A DNA stretch of 12,430 bases from Burkholderiaceae bacterium. GTDB lineage: Bacteria; Pseudomonadota; Gammaproteobacteria; Burkholderiales; Burkholderiaceae. Positions 6,854 through 12,430 of this stretch are shown here, piece after piece. The translations under genes were made by a program, and so were the position numbers. The stretch spans positions 1-12,430 of the forward strand of contig CANCQD010000071.1 in assembly GCA_947380285.1 (NCBI GenBank). The letters run 5' to 3'. Positions within the stretch are counted from its first letter, which is position 1. Each line of letters begins with the position of its first letter. A model generated the notes under the pieces. The model had not been told where the DNA came from and searched no databases. It saw only the letters and a list, made by a program, of their open reading frames with translations.

Positions 6854-6890
6854 ATAGATAAATACTATCATAATGATTCATTGGACTGAT
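6854..6890. promoter_or_regulatory. OxyR-type operator in the oxyR-rubrerythrin divergent promoter region
   Basis: The first half-site ATAGATAAATACTAT (6854-6868) fits the E. coli OxyR element ATAGntnnnanCTAT at 9 of 10 fixed positions. After the expected 7-base spacer, the second half-site ATTCATTGGACTGAT (6876-6890) fits at 6 of 10. Strong plus weak half-sites are common in OxyR operators. It lies 21 bases before the oxyR ATG and 85 before the rubrerythrin ATG; the AT-rich TAATAAATTAA beginning at 6891 could hold the rubrerythrin -10. Binding is inferred. Confidence 0.65.
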
Positions 6891-6975
6891 TAATAAATTA
6901 AGCGCACACTCTGTTCATGGTTGAGAAACAAGCTTGGAGACTCAACAAACCGTATGTCCAAATAAAGGAATCAAA

Positions 6976-7461
6976 ATGACACGTCCAGAAATTAAAACCA
7001 TCCACAATTTAGAGTCCGCCTTCGCGGGAGAATCTATGGCTCATATCAAGTACCGTTATTTTGCAAAATTGGCTCGCGCTGCTGGCGACGAAGAAACTGC
7101 AAAGATCTTTGAATCTACCGCCGATCAAGAGGTGATGCATGCGTTTGGCCACCTAGATTTACTCTACCCTGCTGGCACAATCACACCCACACGTGCTCTA
7201 GAGATCGCCATTGAAGGTGAAACTTATGAATACACTGAAATGTACCCATCATTTCGTAAGACAGCAGTGGAAGAAGGTAATGCTGCCGTCATCCAGGAAA
7301 TTGATGGACAAATTGCTGAATCTAAAGAGCATGCCGAGCAATTTCAGGCAGTATTAGCTAAAGCGGCAAAACGCTTCGCCGCACTAGCTAATGTTGAAGA
7401 ACGTCATGCGAACCACTATAAGCAAGCTCTGGAAAAGGCAAAGGTTTTTGCAGCCCAATAA
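6976..7461 (+). CDS. rbr: Rubrerythrin, diiron peroxidase without a rubredoxin domain
   Basis: A 161-residue four-helix-bundle diiron protein of the rubrerythrin family. It reduces hydrogen peroxide to water in the cytoplasm with electrons from rubredoxin. Likely iron ligands are Glu19 in FAGES, the Glu52-x-x-His55 pair in DQEVMH, Glu82 and Glu85 in GETYEYTEMY, and Glu141-x-x-His144 in VEERH. Unlike classical Desulfovibrio rubrerythrin it lacks the C-terminal CxxC rubredoxin domain; a separate rubredoxin is encoded 61 bases downstream. The region between the two ligand-bearing segments is also longer, with an ESKEHAEQF helix (115-123). ATG at 6976 is chosen because AAGGA lies 6 bases upstream and the family-like sequence starts there; the in-frame TTG at 6934 adds a cysteine-containing leader unlike the family. 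It is the first gene of a likely OxyR-controlled operon. Confidence 0.92.
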   Translation: MTRPEIKTIHNLESAFAGESMAHIKYRYFAKLARAAGDEETAKIFESTADQEVMHAFGHLDLLYPAGTITPTRALEIAIEGETYEYTEMYPSFRKTAVEEGNAAVIQEIDGQIAESKEHAEQFQAVLAKAAKRFAALANVEERHANHYKQALEKAKVFAAQ

Positions 7462-7522
7462 GCGCAGCTCGGAAAAAATTAGGAATTAAATCTAAAATCG
7501 ACAAACTATTTAAGGAATGAAT

Positions 7523-7690
7523 ATGAAATCTTATCAATGTATCGTGTGCGGCTATATCTATGACGAAGCAAAAGGAATCCCGGAGGATGGTATTCCCGCA
7601 GGAACACTTTGGGCGGATGTGCCTGATGACTGGGAATGTCCTGACTGCGGCGTAGCAAAAGCCGACTTTGAAATGGTTCAAATAAGCTAA
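7523..7690 (+). CDS. rubA: Rubredoxin
   Basis: A 55-residue one-iron electron carrier of normal rubredoxin length. The Fe(Cys)4 site is visible as Cys6-x-x-Cys9 in [13 protein letters not shown] and Cys39-x-x-Cys42 in [11 protein letters not shown], together with the conserved aromatic and acidic surface (Tyr11, Tyr13, Trp30, Asp35-Asp36-Trp37). It should carry electrons from the reductase encoded downstream to the rubrerythrin encoded upstream, in the cytoplasm. ATG at 7523 is preferred because AAGGA ends 6 bases before it; an in-frame ATG at 7517 directly touches the ribosome site. The gene lies 61 bases after rubrerythrin and 58 before the reductase, all on one strand. Confidence 0.96.
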   Translation: MKSYQCIVCGYIYDEAKGIPEDGIPAGTLWADVPDDWECPDCGVAKADFEMVQIS

Positions 7691-7735
7691 GTCCAATTCA
7701 ACACCCTCGTACCCTGTTTTACTTTTTTGTCATTT

Positions 7736-7739
7736 GGAG
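7736..7739 (+). promoter_or_regulatory. Shine-Dalgarno placing the rubredoxin reductase start at TTG 7749
   Basis: GGAG at 7736-7739 lies 9 bases before TTG at 7749. The earlier in-frame TTG at 7734 overlaps this ribosome site and has none of its own, so 7749 is the better start. Confidence 0.6.
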
Positions 7740-7748
7740 AGCCTTGCT

Positions 7749-8918
7749 TTGGATCAAACCACCCCTCAATCCCAATCCGCAATTGTCATCATTGGCAGTG
7801 GATTAGCTGGCTACACTGTCATCCGTGAAATCCGTAAATTGGATAAAGCAGTTCCAATTACCTTAGTAACACGCGAGCCTGGATATTTTTACTCCAAGCC
7901 CATGCTCTCCACAGCTCTTGCCGGCAAGAAAGAAGCAGCGCAGTTAATCTCTACGCCAGTAGATGGTATGGCAACACAACTAGAGCTAACTGTTCTAGCG
8001 GAATGTGATGTCAGCGCAATTGATGGTGGTACACAAACCATTCAGACTAATAAGGGAGAGATCCCTTACGGAAAACTGGTCATGGCTTTGGGTGCTGATC
8101 AAATCCGCTTACCACTTCAAGGTAGCGCGGCCAATGAGGTCATTACAGTCAATGATCTGGAAGACTATGCGCGTTTTCGGAATGCCATCATCGGGAAAAA
8201 GAATATTGCGATTCTAGGTGCCGGCCTCATTGGCTGCGAATTTGCCAATGATCTTGTATTAGGCGGTTATGAAGTAGATGTTATTGACCTAGCCCCACAG
8301 GCTTTAGGTCGTCACTTGCCCGAGGCTGCCGCCTTTGAGTTGCAAGGTAAATTAAGTGCTGCCGGTGTACGATGGCACCTCTCTACTACAGTTCAAGCAA
8401 TTGATCGGCAAGGAGATTCATTGCAAGTCACCCTAGCGAATGGCAAGCTGATTTCTTGTGATGTCTTTTTATCTGCTGTTGGACTAAAGCCTAGAATTGA
8501 ATTAGCCAAAGCTACCGGCATCAATGCTGGCATTGGCATTCAGGTAAATCGCCAGCTCGAAACCAATATTAAAAATATTTTTGCCATTGGAGATTGCGCC
8601 GAAGTTGAAGGCTTAGTTTTGCCTTACGTGATGCCTATCATGCAAGCTGCAAGAGCATTGGCTCCAACCTTAATAGGGCAAGCTACTGAACTCACCTATC
8701 CCGCAATGCCGGTGATGGTCAAAACACCCGCCTTAGCCACCGTTGTTTCTCCACCAGCTAAAGGCGCCGAAGGAAAATGGATAACAACATCAGTTGAAGG
8801 CGGATTAGAGTCTCGCTTTGAATCTGCAGATGGAAAGTTATTGGGTTTTGCTCTTATGGGAACAGCTACCGCGCAGCGTGGCGCCTTGACCAAGGAGTTG
8901 CCAGCCATCCTCGCTTAA
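7749..8918 (+). CDS. rubB: Rubredoxin-NAD(+) reductase (RubB/AlkT-like flavoprotein)
   Basis: A 389-residue FAD-dependent pyridine-nucleotide oxidoreductase that should transfer electrons from NADH to rubredoxin. Numbered from the TTG at 7749, the FAD-binding motif GSGLAG lies at 16-21, YSKPMLSTALAG at 47-58, the NDLEDYARFR stretch at 135-144, the NAD-binding motif GAGLIGCEFANDL at 156-168, and the second FAD motif IFAIGDCAEVEGL at 277-289. The C-terminal part (about 315-389, with VKTPALATVVSPP and KELPAIL) matches the rubredoxin-binding tail of Pseudomonas RubB as I recall it. Its position after rubrerythrin and rubredoxin supports the assignment strongly. Translation most likely starts at TTG 7749 because GGAG is well placed before it. 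A strong terminator follows 41 bases after the stop. Confidence 0.92.
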   Translation: MDQTTPQSQSAIVIIGSGLAGYTVIREIRKLDKAVPITLVTREPGYFYSKPMLSTALAGKKEAAQLISTPVDGMATQLELTVLAECDVSAIDGGTQTIQTNKGEIPYGKLVMALGADQIRLPLQGSAANEVITVNDLEDYARFRNAIIGKKNIAILGAGLIGCEFANDLVLGGYEVDVIDLAPQALGRHLPEAAAFELQGKLSAAGVRWHLSTTVQAIDRQGDSLQVTLANGKLISCDVFLSAVGLKPRIELAKATGINAGIGIQVNRQLETNIKNIFAIGDCAEVEGLVLPYVMPIMQAARALAPTLIGQATELTYPAMPVMVKTPALATVVSPPAKGAEGKWITTSVEGGLESRFESADGKLLGFALMGTATAQRGALTKELPAILA

Positions 8919-8959
8919 GCATCTCGCCCTTCTCCTCGACCTCACTAGTCAGGAAAACA

Positions 8960-8987
8960 AAAAGGCCCGCATAGCGGGCCTTTTATT
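8960..8987. terminator. Bidirectional rho-independent terminator
   Basis: A perfect 10-bp stem, AAAGGCCCGC (8961-8970) and GCGGGCCTTT (8974-8983), around the loop ATA, flanked by A-rich sequence on the left and T-rich on the right. It works in both orientations and separates the convergent rubrerythrin and sodB units. Confidence 0.92.
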
Positions 8988-9004
8988 GATGTCACTAGCG
9001 GTGA

Positions 9005-9598
9005 TTAAGAAACGATCACGAACCAAGTAGTGTTGTGTGATTGTGCAACCATCAAGAACAACATTGGTACTGATAACACCGTATTTAAACGGGATGTCAA
9101 CATTGCAACACGAGCGGATTTTGCCTTTACATCAGCCTCAACGGCAACAATACCCAAAGCGCGCTTTTGGTTTGGCCAAATAATGAACCAAACGTTAATG
9201 GCCATTATCACAGCAATCCACATGCCCAAACCGATTGCTCGGAACGGAGCTTGCAAGGTGAAAGCTTGATGCAAGTAACCGTTTAAACCAGCAACTATTA
9301 AACCAGTGGCAACGGTAAATAAAGCAGCATAACGAAACCAGAACAAGGCCGTTGGAGCAATCACTTTACCGATCGCTGGTTTTTGCTCATCCGGAATCTT
9401 GGGCATGGAAGGAATTTGCACAAAGTTGAAGTACCAGAGCAAACCGATCCACATCACACCAAACATCACGTGCAACCAACGGAAAATAAACGGGAGTTCA
9501 GCAGAGCTAAAGTTACCGCCTAAAGCCAAAATAATGAGGGCTAGCAGGACAAATCCCGCAATAACGGTACGCCCCAAAGAGGTCAAAATAGAAGTCAT
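9005..9598 (-). CDS. PuuD-like membrane protein (urate oxidase N-terminal domain family), no cytochrome c domain
   Basis: A 197-residue membrane protein with about five helices (roughly 11-29, 36-60, 83-106, 122-142 and 173-188). I recognise the family from WLHVMFGVMWIGLLWYFNFV (41-60), FRYAALFTVATGLI (88-101), VWFIIWPNQKRALG (136-149) and SVPMLFLMVAQSH (176-188). In alphaproteobacterial PuuD this domain is fused to a C-terminal cytochrome c and oxidises urate; here the protein ends after the membrane part with no CxxCH. His43 and His188 are candidate haem or metal ligands. The start has AGGA about 8 bases upstream. It begins 29 bases after the sodB stop on the same strand, so the two are probably one operon. 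No other purine-catabolism gene is recognisable nearby except the fragment at the right edge, so urate as substrate is doubtful. Confidence 0.75.
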   Translation of the reverse strand: MTSILTSLGRTVIAGFVLLALIILALGGNFSSAELPFIFRWLHVMFGVMWIGLLWYFNFVQIPSMPKIPDEQKPAIGKVIAPTALFWFRYAALFTVATGLIVAGLNGYLHQAFTLQAPFRAIGLGMWIAVIMAINVWFIIWPNQKRALGIVAVEADVKAKSARVAMLTSRLNTVLSVPMLFLMVAQSHNTTWFVIVS

Positions 9599-9627
9599 GT
9601 GGTGTTCCTAAATATTGAGTTAGTTAA

Positions 9628-10206
9628 TTAAGCAAAATTTTGACTTGCAAAATCCCAATTAACCAAATTCCAAAAATTTTCTAAATATTTTGGTCGCGCA
9701 TTACGAGTATCAATATAGTAAGCATGCTCCCAAACATCACAGGTAAGCAGTGCTTTAGCATCAGTAGTAAGAGGGGTTGCAGCATTGCTAGTGGAAACTA
9801 GATCGAGACTACCATCTGCCTTTTTTACCAACCAAGCCCAACCTGATCCAAAAGTTCCAACAGCGCACTTTGTAAACTCTTCTTTGAATTTATCAAATGA
9901 ACCCCACTTAGCATTAATGGCATCAGCCAATGCGCCAGTAGGTGTACCGCCGCCATTAGGCTTCATTCCTAGCCAATAAAAAGTATGGTTCCAAACCTGT
10001 GCAGCATTATTAAAAACACCGCCCGTAGATTTCTTAACAATATCTTCAAGAGAAGCATTTTCAAACTCAGTGCCTTTGATTAAATTATTCAAATTAGTGA
10101 CATAAGTTTGGTGGTGTTTACCATAGTGGTACTCCAAAGTTTCCTTGGAGATATATGGGGCTAAAGCATCGAGTGCATATGGCAACTGCGGTAATGTGTG
10201 TTCCAT
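9628..10206 (-). CDS. sodB: Iron superoxide dismutase
   Basis: A 192-residue Fe-type superoxide dismutase, the usual length, converting superoxide to hydrogen peroxide and oxygen in the cytoplasm. The four metal ligands are visible: His27 in EYHYGKHH, His74 in VWNHTFYW, and Asp157 and His161 in [10 protein letters not shown]. Gln70 in NNAAQVWNH is the active-site glutamine placed as in Fe-type enzymes, which separates it from the Mn type. No signal peptide is present. The start is ATG at 10206, where family-like sequence ([19 protein letters not shown]) begins and AAGGA stands about 10 bases upstream; a longer in-frame reading from 10239 overlaps the predicted promoter and is unlikely. The gene leads a two-gene unit with the PuuD-like protein. 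Direct repeats like OxyR half-sites lie in its promoter. Confidence 0.96.
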   Translation of the reverse strand: MEHTLPQLPYALDALAPYISKETLEYHYGKHHQTYVTNLNNLIKGTEFENASLEDIVKKSTGGVFNNAAQVWNHTFYWLGMKPNGGGTPTGALADAINAKWGSFDKFKEEFTKCAVGTFGSGWAWLVKKADGSLDLVSTSNAATPLTTDAKALLTCDVWEHAYYIDTRNARPKYLENFWNLVNWDFASQNFA

Positions 10207-10234
10207 TTGATTTATATTCCTTTTGATTACATTA

Positions 10235-10262
10235 AGCATAAATATGGTCTATTTTGTGATAA
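10235..10262 (-). promoter_or_regulatory. Candidate sodB promoter
   Basis: On the minus strand TTATCA (10262-10257) and TATGCT (10240-10235) are separated by 16 bases, each matching 4 of 6 consensus positions of the primary sigma factor. The -10 lies about 28 bases before the ATG. The flanking 15-bp repeats overlap both hexamers. Confidence 0.4.
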
Positions 10263-10273
10263 CTATAGACTAT
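10238..10273 (-). repeat. Two 15-bp direct repeats at the sodB promoter, resembling OxyR half-sites
   Basis: On the minus strand ATAGTCTATAGTTAT (10273-10259) and ATAGACCATATTTAT (10252-10238) agree at 12 of 15 positions and are set 21 bp apart, two helical turns. Each fits the OxyR half-site pattern ATAGntnnnanCTAT at 8 of 10 fixed positions. The spacer is 6 rather than the canonical 7 bases. They overlap the predicted -35 and -10, so a regulatory role is likely, though the regulator is uncertain. Confidence 0.5.
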
Positions 10274-10296
10274 TCTGGGGTTTTTGTTTGGGCTAA

Positions 10297-10326
10297 GAAA
10301 AATGCCGGCAAGAAGCCTGCCGGCAT
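10297..10326 (-). terminator. Rho-independent terminator of the hydroxybutyrate dehydrogenase gene
   Basis: A perfect 9-bp stem, ATGCCGGCA (10302-10310) and TGCCGGCAT (10318-10326), with a 7-base loop. Read on the minus strand it runs directly into a T tract (TTTTTCTT). It lies about 25 bases after the dehydrogenase stop and insulates the sodB promoter. Confidence 0.85.
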
Positions 10327-10351
10327 CTAATGGAGCAAGACTTAGATTGGC

Positions 10352-11128
10352 TTATTGTGCAGTCCAACCACCATCCATATTCCAAGCCACGCCACGAACT
10401 TCAGAAGCGTCTGCCCCACAAAGAAATACTGCTAGGGCCGCCAATTGCTCAGGACTGACAAATTCCCCAGATGGCTGCTTCTCCGATACCAGGGCCGTCT
10501 TAGCAGCTTCGATAGAAATACCTTCGCGCTCTGCGCGAGCATCCACCTGTTTCTGAACTAGTGGAGTTAAAACCCAGCCTGGACAAATGGCGTTGCAGGT
10601 AATACCAGTTCGCGCATTTTCAAGAGCGGTAACTTTAGTGAGACCAATAATGCCATGTTTAGCAGCGACATAAGCTGCTTTCTGGGTAGATGCAACCAAG
10701 CCATGCACAGAAGCAATATTAATGATGCGCCCCCAGTTGCGTTTTTTCATACCGGGCAATGCATGATGTGTTGTATGAAATGCAGAGCTTAGATTAATAG
10801 CGATGATGGCATCCCATTTATCCGTTGGAAACTCTTCAATGTTTGCAGTGTATTGAATGCCAGCATTATTGATCAGTATGTCAATCGCACCAAAGCGCTT
10901 TTCTGTTTGCTTAATCAAGTCCTCAATCTCGGCAGGCTTGCTCATATCTGCACCGTGATAATCAACCTCTACTCCACAAGCTTTAATTTTGGCAATGGCT
11001 TCATCCTTCTCGCCAAAGCCATTCACCATAATATTTGCGCCTTGCTTTGCTAATGCAATAGCCATTCCCAAACCAATGCCGCTAGTGGATCCAGTGACTA
11101 GAGCAGTTTTACCTTTTAATGTGGACAT
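10352..11128 (-). CDS. bdhA: D-3-hydroxybutyrate dehydrogenase, short-chain dehydrogenase family
   Basis: A 258-residue classical short-chain dehydrogenase. It should interconvert D-3-hydroxybutyrate and acetoacetate with NAD(H), linking polyhydroxybutyrate or ketone-body use to acetyl-CoA. Visible features are the cofactor motif TGSTSGIG (12-19), NNAG (87-90), and the catalytic set Ser140, Tyr153 and Lys157 (ASVHGLVAS followed by YVAAK). The hydroxybutyrate-specific parts recognised are NNAGIQYTANIEEFP (87-101), ICPGWVLTPLVQKQ (181-194) and the C-terminal GVAWNMDGGWTAQ (246-258). The start ATG has only a weak AAAGA-type ribosome site. It is preceded 129 bases upstream by the molybdopterin enzyme gene on the same strand, without an obvious terminator between them, and followed by its own terminator. 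Confidence 0.92.
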   Translation of the reverse strand: MSTLKGKTALVTGSTSGIGLGMAIALAKQGANIMVNGFGEKDEAIAKIKACGVEVDYHGADMSKPAEIEDLIKQTEKRFGAIDILINNAGIQYTANIEEFPTDKWDAIIAINLSSAFHTTHHALPGMKKRNWGRIINIASVHGLVASTQKAAYVAAKHGIIGLTKVTALENARTGITCNAICPGWVLTPLVQKQVDARAEREGISIEAAKTALVSEKQPSGEFVSPEQLAALAVFLCGADASEVRGVAWNMDGGWTAQ

Positions 11129-11257
11129 ATCTTTACCGTATGAAGTTGACTGAAGGGGTCTATAGGCCGCTTCGCAGCCCCATATTACTTGATGTTACAG
11201 GATGAGCAGACCCACCCCAGCAAGTCATGCACCAGGGTGACCATGAACAACTAAAAA

Positions 11258-12430
11258 TTAGATTTTCTTAAGCGCCCTCAGGATCTTTTCACAAGTAATA
11301 GGCTGATCAAAGACTGCTGCATTTAATGGCGCCAAGGCATCATTAATAGCGTTTTGAACTGCGCCTGGGGCTCCCGCTGTACCAGCCTCACCCGCTCCTT
11401 TAGCGCCCAATTTTGAAGATTGGGTAGGAGTTTCTACGTGGGCAACCTCAATATCCGGCATCTCATTGGCCATTGGTACTAAGTAGTCAGCCATACTGCC
11501 ATTGCGCAACAAACCGCTATCGTCATAGAGGCACTCTTCGAATAAAACGCCACCAATACCCTGAACAATTGCACCGCGTACTTGTTCATTTACCAACATA
11601 GGATTGATTACGCGCCCACAATCTTCTACCGCCCAATGCTTTAGCAACTTCACGAAGCCTGTCTCTGGGTCAACTTCAACATAAGAAGCCTGTACTCCAT
11701 TCGTGAAAATGAATGGGTACTCTTTTTGCGTGTAGTGACGCGTCACCATCAGATCAGCAGAGAAACCTGCTGGCAAAGTATCGGTACGGAAATAACCGAC
11801 TCTTCCTACCTCACTAAATGGTAACAACTGTTCACCAGTTGCTTTATCCAAAATATGGCCGCGACGTGCAATTAATTCTGCAACAGGTCGGTTCAAAATA
11901 GCGCCAGCAAGCTTAATGATATTTTCTTGCAAGGCTTGAGAGGCTAAGAGAACTGCTTCACCACCTACACCAGCACCACGTGATGCCCAAGTACCACCTC
12001 CATAAGGAGTGACATCCGTATCGCCAGTCACTATGCGCACTTGATCGATTGAAACACCAACTGCATCGGCAGCAATTTGTGTGTAGATACCTTCGGTACC
12101 TTGCCCTTGCTCACCCACACCAATCAACACAGATACCACGCCACTTGGATCCATGCGAACAGTAGCACCATCCTGAGAAGCAATACGAGCACCACCGACC
12201 CCATAGAAAGCAGGACTTGGATTGGTTAACTCAATCAAGGTTGCAAATCCAATACCGCGATAGATACCCTGCTTGCGCAACTCAGCCTGCTCTTTACGTA
12301 ATGCTGGATAGTCCATCATTTTTTCGATGGTTCGCAAACATTGCTCATGGGAGAGAACTTCTAACTTAATGCCAGAAATCCCGGAACATGGATAAGCATC
12401 ATCCGGAATTACGTTGCGTTTACGAAATTC
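11258..12430 (-). CDS. Xanthine dehydrogenase / CoxL-family molybdopterin-binding subunit, C-terminal part
   Basis: The last 390 residues of the large molybdenum-cofactor subunit of a xanthine-oxidase-family hydroxylase. The frame stays open to the right edge, so the N-terminal half is missing; a TTG at 12337 that could look like a start is internal, because the upstream residues (EFRKRNVIPDDAYP) fit the family. In the fragment the cofactor-binding segment GVGEQGQGTEGIYTQIAADA lies at 104-123, GDTDVTPYGGGTWASRGAG at 136-154, INPMLVNEQVRGAIVQGIGG at 275-294, and LGAKGAGEAGTAG at 341-353 with the presumed catalytic Glu348. Members hydroxylate purines, aldehydes or aromatic compounds, or oxidise CO. 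The substrate-specific loop is outside the window, so the substrate is open. Partner iron-sulfur and FAD subunits would be expected nearby, beyond the edge. Confidence 0.88.
   Translation of the reverse strand, partial: EFRKRNVIPDDAYPCSGISGIKLEVLSHEQCLRTIEKMMDYPALRKEQAELRKQGIYRGIGFATLIELTNPSPAFYGVGGARIASQDGATVRMDPSGVVSVLIGVGEQGQGTEGIYTQIAADAVGVSIDQVRIVTGDTDVTPYGGGTWASRGAGVGGEAVLLASQALQENIIKLAGAILNRPVAELIARRGHILDKATGEQLLPFSEVGRVGYFRTDTLPAGFSADLMVTRHYTQKEYPFIFTNGVQASYVEVDPETGFVKLLKHWAVEDCGRVINPMLVNEQVRGAIVQGIGGVLFEECLYDDSGLLRNGSMADYLVPMANEMPDIEVAHVETPTQSSKLGAKGAGEAGTAGAPGAVQNAINDALAPLNAAVFDQPITCEKILRALKKI

Noticed and set aside
6869..6884. Fur-like sequence CATAATGATTCATTGG in the oxyR-rubrerythrin region
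   Set aside because: The two arms are two bases too close and the right arm degenerates; the same bases are better explained by the OxyR operator spacing.
6934..6975. Upstream TTG start adding 14 residues to rubrerythrin
   Set aside because: The added residues, including a lone cysteine, are unlike the family, and AAGGA is correctly spaced only for ATG 6976.
10207..10239. Longer sodB reading frame with 11 more residues
   Set aside because: The extension covers the likely promoter -10 and leader, and the conserved dismutase N-terminus starts at ATG 10206.
10284..10556. 90-codon plus-strand open frame across the bdhA terminator and 3' end
   Set aside because: It runs through a strong terminator hairpin and is antisense to conserved residues of the dehydrogenase.
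12335..12337. TTG at 12337 as the start of the molybdopterin subunit
   Set aside because: The frame is open to 12430 and the upstream residues match the family, so the gene continues past the window edge.

Overview
The window looks like the chromosome of a betaproteobacterium close to Polynucleobacter or other Burkholderiaceae. This is inferred from protein resemblance, moderate base composition and tight gene packing, not from a database search. It is ordinary chromosomal DNA: no tRNA, rRNA, insertion sequence, CRISPR array or phage gene is visible, and no stretch longer than about 150 bases lacks a gene.

Left part (1-1690): two minus-strand genes, the N-terminal part of a class V aminotransferase (cut by the window edge) and an EamA-type transporter with its own terminator.

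Left-centre (1691-4710): plus-strand genes. An FMN-dependent L-lactate/2-hydroxyacid dehydrogenase is followed without a gap by a DUF4239-type membrane protein that seems to start at an ATT codon. Then come a 63-aa protein of unknown function, a strong Fur-box-like site, a cytochrome b561, a 58-aa two-helix membrane protein and a bidirectional terminator.

Centre to right (4743-10351) is a compact oxidative-stress region. oxyR, with both redox cysteines, and a downstream Old Yellow Enzyme lie on the minus strand. Divergently, rubrerythrin, rubredoxin and rubredoxin reductase form what looks like a complete NADH-to-peroxide electron chain. A good OxyR-type operator lies between the two sets. 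After a shared terminator, an iron superoxide dismutase and a PuuD-like membrane protein form a second minus-strand unit. Its promoter carries two 15-bp direct repeats resembling OxyR half-sites. In this reading superoxide dismutase makes hydrogen peroxide, OxyR senses it and the rubrerythrin chain removes it.

Right end (10352-12430): 3-hydroxybutyrate dehydrogenase with its own terminator, and the C-terminal half of a xanthine-dehydrogenase/CoxL-family molybdopterin subunit cut by the window edge.

The most notable points are the apparent ATT start of the DUF4239 gene, the OxyR operator serving a split rubrerythrin system, the repeat pair at the sodB promoter, and the pairing of sodB with a cytochrome-less PuuD-like protein.
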